Shown here one piece after another: positions 62,929 through 64,000 of a DNA stretch of 64,000 nt; the stretch's first letter is position 1; each line of letters opens with the position of its first letter. The stretch lies in the NCBI GenBank assembly GCA_040506195.1, contig JBEVXH010000004.1, forward strand, positions 62,001 to 126,000, given 5' to 3'. The position numbers and the translations under genes are program-made. Below the pieces are notes generated by a model, which saw nothing but the letters and a program-made list of their open reading frames with translations, did no database searches and was not told the DNA's origin. The DNA comes from Thiodiazotropha sp040506195 (lineage in GTDB: Bacteria > Pseudomonadota > Gammaproteobacteria > Chromatiales > Chromatiaceae).

Positions 62929-64000
62929 ATGAACCAAACCGGAACGAAAAGTAAAAAGGGTCTACTTCAGCTGATCAAGAGTGCCTTTGCCGGTCTGTCA
63001 CAGTGCGAGGAGATCGACCTTAAGGAGTCGTACCATCTGCATGGCACGAAAGTGAAGGTGCCGATTCACTGTTATCCGCTACAGATCAATCTCCCCCCCG
63101 ATGGCAAGGCGCTCCACCTCTATCCGGAAAGCCTGACCAATGCCATAGATAACAGCTGTAATTCAAACAGCTTCATTGTTTTCGATCCAGAGACCTACTA
63201 CAAGCAGATCAGTGGTTTTTTCCGCGTCGGAGACGGAGAGAAACTGGTTATCGGCAGCCAGGATAAAGAGCGTCAACGGACCTTTCTCAACATGCAACCC
63301 AAATTCTCGGATTATGTCTTTTCCATCTCCAACGAGGATGGCAACCTGATATTCCGAGACTACTCCCCAAAATCGGGCAGTTGCATGTCGCCATTGCTAA
63401 AAGACAAAAAGATGATGCGGGTTGCCACTTGGCGGCGTAAAAAGCTTAAGCGTATAGCAAAACTGTTTAATGGCGAGATTGCTGCATTACAGAAGGATAG
63501 GGCTCTAAACCTCATCCAGGACGTCAACCGGATCATGGAGAATGAGGCATTCCGCGAAAAGGACGGGGACGGCAACCCCGGGGGGGTCGTCCGGCTGCCC
63601 GATGATATGGCGCCGTTCATCATTGGTGACCTGCATGGAAAGGTCGACAACCTGTTGGTTATTCTGAGTCAGAATGGATTTCTCGAAGCCATGGAGCTGG
63701 GCAAGGCCTGCCTGGTGATCCTGGGTGATGCGGTACACAGTGAAGAGGAGGACCGCTTCCATGAGATGGACAGTTCCATGTTGATCATGGATATTATCTT
63801 TAGACTTAAACAGCAATTCCCCCAGCAGGTTTTCTATCTGCGCGGCAACCATGACGGTTTTTCCGATGAGATTGCAAAAGGCGGAGTGGCGCAAGGCCTA
63901 CTGTGGAAGAAGGCATTAAATAAAACCCGGGGTAAAGAGTACCGCAAAGAGATGGAACGCTTCTACGACTTGCTTCCATACGTCGCCTATTCTGAGCAAA
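62929..64000 (+). CDS. PPP-type metallophosphatase with FHA-like N-terminus (partial, runs off window)
   Basis: 357 codons are visible, with no stop by 64000. Residues about 85-150 resemble a degenerate FHA domain (LVIGSQDKERQ, then FRDYSPKSGSCMSPL). The catalytic domain has GDLHG (233-237), a second-motif variant LGDAVHSEE in place of GDxxDRG, and RGNHD. Those metal-binding residues support serine/threonine or other phosphomonoester cleavage. It begins 12 bases after the P-loop gene. An FHA-like phosphopeptide reader fused to a phosphatase, beside Pit, is unusual. Confidence 0.8.
   Translation, partial: MNQTGTKSKKGLLQLIKSAFAGLSQCEEIDLKESYHLHGTKVKVPIHCYPLQINLPPDGKALHLYPESLTNAIDNSCNSNSFIVFDPETYYKQISGFFRVGDGEKLVIGSQDKERQRTFLNMQPKFSDYVFSISNEDGNLIFRDYSPKSGSCMSPLLKDKKMMRVATWRRKKLKRIAKLFNGEIAALQKDRALNLIQDVNRIMENEAFREKDGDGNPGGVVRLPDDMAPFIIGDLHGKVDNLLVILSQNGFLEAMELGKACLVILGDAVHSEEEDRFHEMDSSMLIMDIIFRLKQQFPQQVFYLRGNHDGFSDEIAKGGVAQGLLWKKALNKTRGKEYRKEMERFYDLLPYVAYSEQ

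Noticed and set aside
1..64000. CRISPR array, prophage, insertion sequence, tRNA or rRNA genes
   Set aside because: No regular spacer-repeat array, transposase, integrase or structural RNA was seen by eye; a tRNA scan would be needed to be sure about tRNAs.

Overview
The window reads as one contiguous, moderately GC-rich bacterial chromosome segment, densely coded on both strands. Gene content points to a free-living or environmental gammaproteobacterium: murA-hisG(short form)-hisD-hisC, priA, an argS-SPOR pair, feoABC, qmcA-nfeD, an NhaD/ArsB-type antiporter, metH, a CNP1-like protein and several c-di-GMP or chemotaxis-type signalling genes. A sulfur-oxidiser or Chromatiales-like relative is my inference only; no rRNA or marker gene here settles it. 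I see no rRNA, tRNA, CRISPR array, transposase, integrase or phage gene.

Layout. 0-6 kb: a PilZ protein, then murA-hisG-hisD-hisC, convergent with a fructosamine-kinase-like gene. 6-8.7 kb: an AT-rich gap with DnaA boxes, then priA. 8.7-14.3 kb: a calcium-type FG-GAP lipoprotein with six 69-residue repeats, glycogen phosphorylase, PhoB with its own Pho box, and a frameshifted PilZ gene. 14.4-18.5 kb: argS, a SPOR protein and a PilJ-type chemoreceptor. 18.8-21.8 kb: feoABC behind a Fur box. 21.8-30 kb: a methyltransferase, a CLC transporter, PPK2, a membrane methyltransferase-like protein, a Met/His-rich secreted protein, an orphan MlaC and a PBP-PAS sensor without an output domain. 30-39 kb: tsaC, a thioredoxin, hemB, aroE, gamma carbonic anhydrase, LemA with a GIDE/EF-hand partner, a CNP1-like protein and prlC. 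39-44 kb: the ttcA-CBS-antiporter operon and qmcA-nfeD. 43.6-53 kb: signalling genes (HDOD, degenerate HD-GYP, heme-type histidine kinase, membrane-tethered response regulator) mixed with redox and repair genes. 53-60 kb: metH and a run of secreted or hypothetical proteins. 60-64 kb: a DUF47-Pit phosphate transport pair followed by a P-loop protein and an FHA-like/PPP phosphatase that runs off the window.

Themes. Phosphate physiology recurs: PhoB, PPK2, DUF47/Pit, and a phosphatase plus a P-loop protein beside Pit. Signalling is unusually rich in degenerate or output-less proteins: a receiver without its acceptor aspartate, an HD-GYP without the HD/GYP residues, a PBP-PAS protein without a kinase, and a receiver ending in a membrane anchor. 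The best candidates for an undescribed system are the Pit-linked P-loop/FHA-phosphatase pair and the HDOD/degenerate HD-GYP overlapping pair. Start codons were often moved downstream of the longest reading frame, using ribosome-binding sites and family lengths; such cases are noted.
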